Below are positions 61,880 through 64,000 of a DNA stretch of 64,000 bases, piece after piece. Location of the stretch: assembly GCF_017306585.1 (NCBI RefSeq), contig NZ_JAFKIC010000115.1:1-64000 (forward strand), read 5' to 3'. The translations under genes were made by a program, and so were the position numbers. This DNA comes from Mesorhizobium sp. (GTDB lineage Bacteria; Pseudomonadota; Alphaproteobacteria; Rhizobiales; Rhizobiaceae). The notes under the pieces are model-generated. The model did not search any database. It was not told where the DNA came from and worked only from the letters and a program-made list of their open reading frames with translations. Position 1 is the stretch's first letter. Every line of letters begins with the position of its first letter.

Positions 61880-62871
61880 GTGGATTCTCCTTGAGTGACT
61901 GGATTGTCGCTGATGAGCGCGGGGCGCGTGCCCGGAGCCCTCCCCTTGGTAGTAACGGCCCGATCGAGCACGACGAGCAGGATCAGGATGAGCCCCGATA
62001 CGACCTGCTGGACGTATGCGGGAACCGACTGGAACTCCATCGCGATGGTCAGCGAGCCGATGGTCAGCACGCCGCCAAGCGTGCCGAGCGCGGATCCCCT
62101 TCCGCCTTCGAGGCGGGTTCCGCCGACGACGACCGCGGCAATGACGGCGACCGTCAGTTCCGAGCCGAAGACGGGCGAACCGGTGTTGGTGACGAGGCTC
62201 TGGAGTACCCCGGCCAGGCCGGCGAGCGTGCCGGCGAAGACAAAGCCGAGAAAGACGATGCGGTCGGAGGCGATGCCGCTTTCCTTGGCGGCCGCAGGAT
62301 TCGAGCCGACGGCGAAGACATTGCGGCCCGGAATCGTGCGCGTCAGCCAGAAATGCAGCAGCACGATAAAGACGATGAACAGCGCGCTGCGGATGGTGAA
62401 TATCTCGAGATAGATCTTGGCCAGCGCCAGCGAGAGCATGATGTCGGTGCCGGTTACCGGCTGGCTGTTGGTTATCCAGTGCGCGAGCGAACGGAAGATC
62501 AGCATCGTCGCCAGCGTCAGCACCAGCGAATTCACCTTCAGTCCGACGACCAGGGCGCCGTTGATGGCGCCGGCTACCGTGCCGACCAGGACGCCGACGA
62601 TGGCGGCGGGCAGGATGCCGATCTCGCGCTGCAGCATGACGGAGACGATCCCGGCCACTGCGAACACCGCGCCGCCCGAAAGGTCGATCTGACCCGCGAT
62701 CAACAACACCGTCAGGCCGATGGCGATCAGGCCGATCGTCGCCGCGCGGTCGAGGCCGAGGCCCAGCGTCGAGGCGGAGAAGTAGCCCGGGACCACCAGG
62801 GCGGAAATGATCAGCGTCAGGCCCAGGATGATGACGACCCGATACTGCGAGGCAAGCGACAGGAACCGCAT
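61876..62871 (-). CDS. Sugar ABC transporter permease (RbsC-like)
   Basis: A 331-residue membrane protein with about nine spans. The RbsC family motif GQIDLSGGAVFAVAGIVSVM is followed by GAINGALVVGLKVNSLVLTLATM and AVGSNPAAAKESGIASDRI. The ATG at 62871 is one base into the upstream stop (TGATG), with GGGGAG 7 bases before it. Confidence 0.86.
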   Translation of the reverse strand: MRFLSLASQYRVVIILGLTLIISALVVPGYFSASTLGLGLDRAATIGLIAIGLTVLLIAGQIDLSGGAVFAVAGIVSVMLQREIGILPAAIVGVLVGTVAGAINGALVVGLKVNSLVLTLATMLIFRSLAHWITNSQPVTGTDIMLSLALAKIYLEIFTIRSALFIVFIVLLHFWLTRTIPGRNVFAVGSNPAAAKESGIASDRIVFLGFVFAGTLAGLAGVLQSLVTNTGSPVFGSELTVAVIAAVVVGGTRLEGGRGSALGTLGGVLTIGSLTIAMEFQSVPAYVQQVVSGLILILLVVLDRAVTTKGRAPGTRPALISDNPVTQGEST

Positions 62872-63869
62872 CATGCCACTCCCCGCTTGCGCAGGGCGGC
62901 ATCCATGCCGACGGCGCCGACGATCAGGATGCCAAGGACAAAACCCTGGATCGGCGTGCGCACGCCGTCGAGCACCATGACGTTGGTGAGGAGCTGCACG
63001 AAGATCAGGCCTGCGATCGCCCTGGGTACCGAACCGAAGCCGCCGATGATCGAGACGCCGCCGACCACCACGGCGGTGATGGCGCTGAACTCGTAACCGG
63101 CGCCGATCAGCGGCCGCGCGCTCTGCAGCGTGAGCCCCAGCAGGCCGCCGCTGATGCCGGCGGTGAGCGCCGTGATGACGAAGGCCCCGGCCTTGACCGC
63201 CTGCACCGGAACCGCACTGGCCTCGGCGGCGCTGTAGTTGCCGCCGGTGGCGAGCGTCCATCTGCCCCAGAAGGAGCGTGAGAGGACGAAATGGCCGATG
63301 AGGGCGATGACCAGGAAGATCAGCACCACGACCGGGATGCCGAACAGGCGGCCCTTGGCGAATTCGGCCGAGGCCGGATTGCTGCCGTAGACGATGACGC
63401 CGCCGACAGCGGCCTGGACAATGCCTAGACCGATCGTGCCGATGCCGAGCGTGGCGATGATGGGATTGATGCCGACATAGCCGACCAGCACCCCGTTCAA
63501 GAGGCCGATCAATCCGGCCAGACCGACCGCCAGCACGAAGGCGGGCAGCGGGCCGATCATCGGCTGCAGCCCGAGCGAGAGGATGGCGCCGCAGGCGATC
63601 GTCGCAGGCACCGACAGGTCCGCCAGGCCGCCGACGACCAGCACGAAAGTCATGCCGACCACGACGATGCCGACGATGGACATCGAGGTCAGCACGTTGA
63701 GCAGATTGCCCGAGGTGAAGAAGGCGGGACTGACGACGGAACCGTAGAGCGCCACGGCGAGGATGGCGAAGGCCAGTCCTGCCTTGGACAAGGCGTCGAC
63801 GAGCCTGCTGCCGCGCGTAAAACGGTCGTTGCGCTTCACGCCGCTGATTTCCATGGCCGCGTCGCTCAC
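62871..63869 (-). CDS. Sugar ABC transporter permease (RbsC-like, GTG start)
   Basis: A 332-residue membrane protein of the same family as its neighbour, not a duplicate copy (clearly diverged). GGLADLSVPATIACGAILSLG holds the family motif; GLLNGVLVGYVGINPIIATLGIGTIG follows. The GTG at 63869 overlaps the ATPase stop (GTGA). Two non-identical permeases imply a heterodimeric channel. Confidence 0.86.
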   Translation of the reverse strand: MSDAAMEISGVKRNDRFTRGSRLVDALSKAGLAFAILAVALYGSVVSPAFFTSGNLLNVLTSMSIVGIVVVGMTFVLVVGGLADLSVPATIACGAILSLGLQPMIGPLPAFVLAVGLAGLIGLLNGVLVGYVGINPIIATLGIGTIGLGIVQAAVGGVIVYGSNPASAEFAKGRLFGIPVVVLIFLVIALIGHFVLSRSFWGRWTLATGGNYSAAEASAVPVQAVKAGAFVITALTAGISGGLLGLTLQSARPLIGAGYEFSAITAVVVGGVSIIGGFGSVPRAIAGLIFVQLLTNVMVLDGVRTPIQGFVLGILIVGAVGMDAALRKRGVA

Positions 63870-64000
63870 GCTGCTTCCTCCCCGGTCGCCAGGGCCATGA
63901 TCCGCTCTTCGCTGAGTTCGCCGCGCATGAGCGGCTCGGAGGCCTGCCCGTCGCGCATCACCACCACGCGGTCGCAGACGCCGAGGATTTCGGGCAGTTC
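63866..64000 (-). CDS. Sugar ABC transporter ATP-binding protein, C-terminal end (5' end outside window)
   Basis: Only the last 44 residues are present: ELPEILGVCDRVVVMRDGQA followed by LSEERIMALATGEEAA. This is the typical end of an RbsA/MglA-type double ATPase (ELPEILGVCDRVVVMRDG is a standard block). The stop overlaps the permease GTG. Confidence 0.85.
   Translation of the reverse strand, partial: ELPEILGVCDRVVVMRDGQASEPLMRGELSEERIMALATGEEAA

Noticed and set aside
1-64000. Prophage, transposon, integrase or CRISPR content
   Set aside because: No transposase, integrase, phage structural gene, tandem spacer array or cas gene was seen on either strand.
1-64000. rRNA or tRNA genes
   Set aside because: No cloverleaf sequences with CCA-type ends or conserved rRNA segments were recognised.

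Overview
The window is a GC-rich stretch of an alphaproteobacterial genome, most likely Mesorhizobium or a close relative in the Rhizobiales. The support is the codon bias, the dense ATG/TGA-coupled operons, the large number of ABC importers and catabolic operons, and intergenic palindromes of the kind scattered through rhizobial genomes. There are no rRNA or tRNA genes, CRISPR arrays, transposases or phage genes. It looks like an accessory, nutrient-scavenging part of a chromosome or large replicon. The first gene runs off the left edge and the last off the right edge.

1-8.5 kb: an acetone carboxylase operon (acxA-acxB-acxC, minus strand) followed by two short-chain dehydrogenases and a glycine-betaine-type binding protein. 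A LuxR-type regulator is divergent from it. A small ParDE-type toxin-antitoxin pair follows.

8.5-25.5 kb: a catabolic island of unclear substrate. It holds a fused two-domain thiamine-diphosphate E1 dehydrogenase with no E2 or E3, a dipeptide-type ABC importer whose binding protein lies about 9 kb from its permeases and ATPases, a class III aminotransferase, an OtnK-like kinase with an OtnC-like aldolase/decarboxylase, an aldehyde dehydrogenase, a CoA-transferase and an SDR. A GntR/FCD and an IclR regulator lie within it. Two near-identical IclR-type palindromes (8723 and 23768) and three GntR-type palindromes (8808, 12756, 14844) tie the scattered transcripts together.

25.6-36.6 kb: a carbohydrate block. 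A GH39-like hydrolase, a glycoamylase-like protein and a flavoprotein with broken redox motifs are translationally coupled. They are followed by a set of glycosyltransferases, including a fusion of Och1-like (GT32) and Anp1/Mnn9-like (GT62) domains, an exostosin-like protein and a GT10 fucosyltransferase, then a DUF1349 protein.

36.7-46.8 kb: methylated-amine catabolism. An aldehyde dehydrogenase is divergent from a TetR regulator, which is followed by a dimethylglycine-dehydrogenase-like flavoprotein and the heterotetrameric sarcosine oxidase operon soxBDAG. A 49-bp palindromic element sits between soxB and soxD. Two copies of a GTACAnTGCC half-site palindrome mark the probable TetR operators.

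46.8-49.5 kb: an AraC-type regulator, an epoxide hydrolase, and a small membrane protein whose ribosome binding site lies inside a perfect hairpin.

49.6-60.8 kb: an organosulfur cluster (ssuD-like monooxygenase, flavoprotein, sfnG, a complete Liv-type ABC importer, sfnB, msuE) on the minus strand. The binding and permease genes lie between the sulfone enzymes, so the importer probably carries an organosulfur compound rather than an amino acid.

60.9-64 kb: a ribose-type sugar ABC importer (binding protein, two permeases, end of the ATPase) closed by a strong hairpin terminator.
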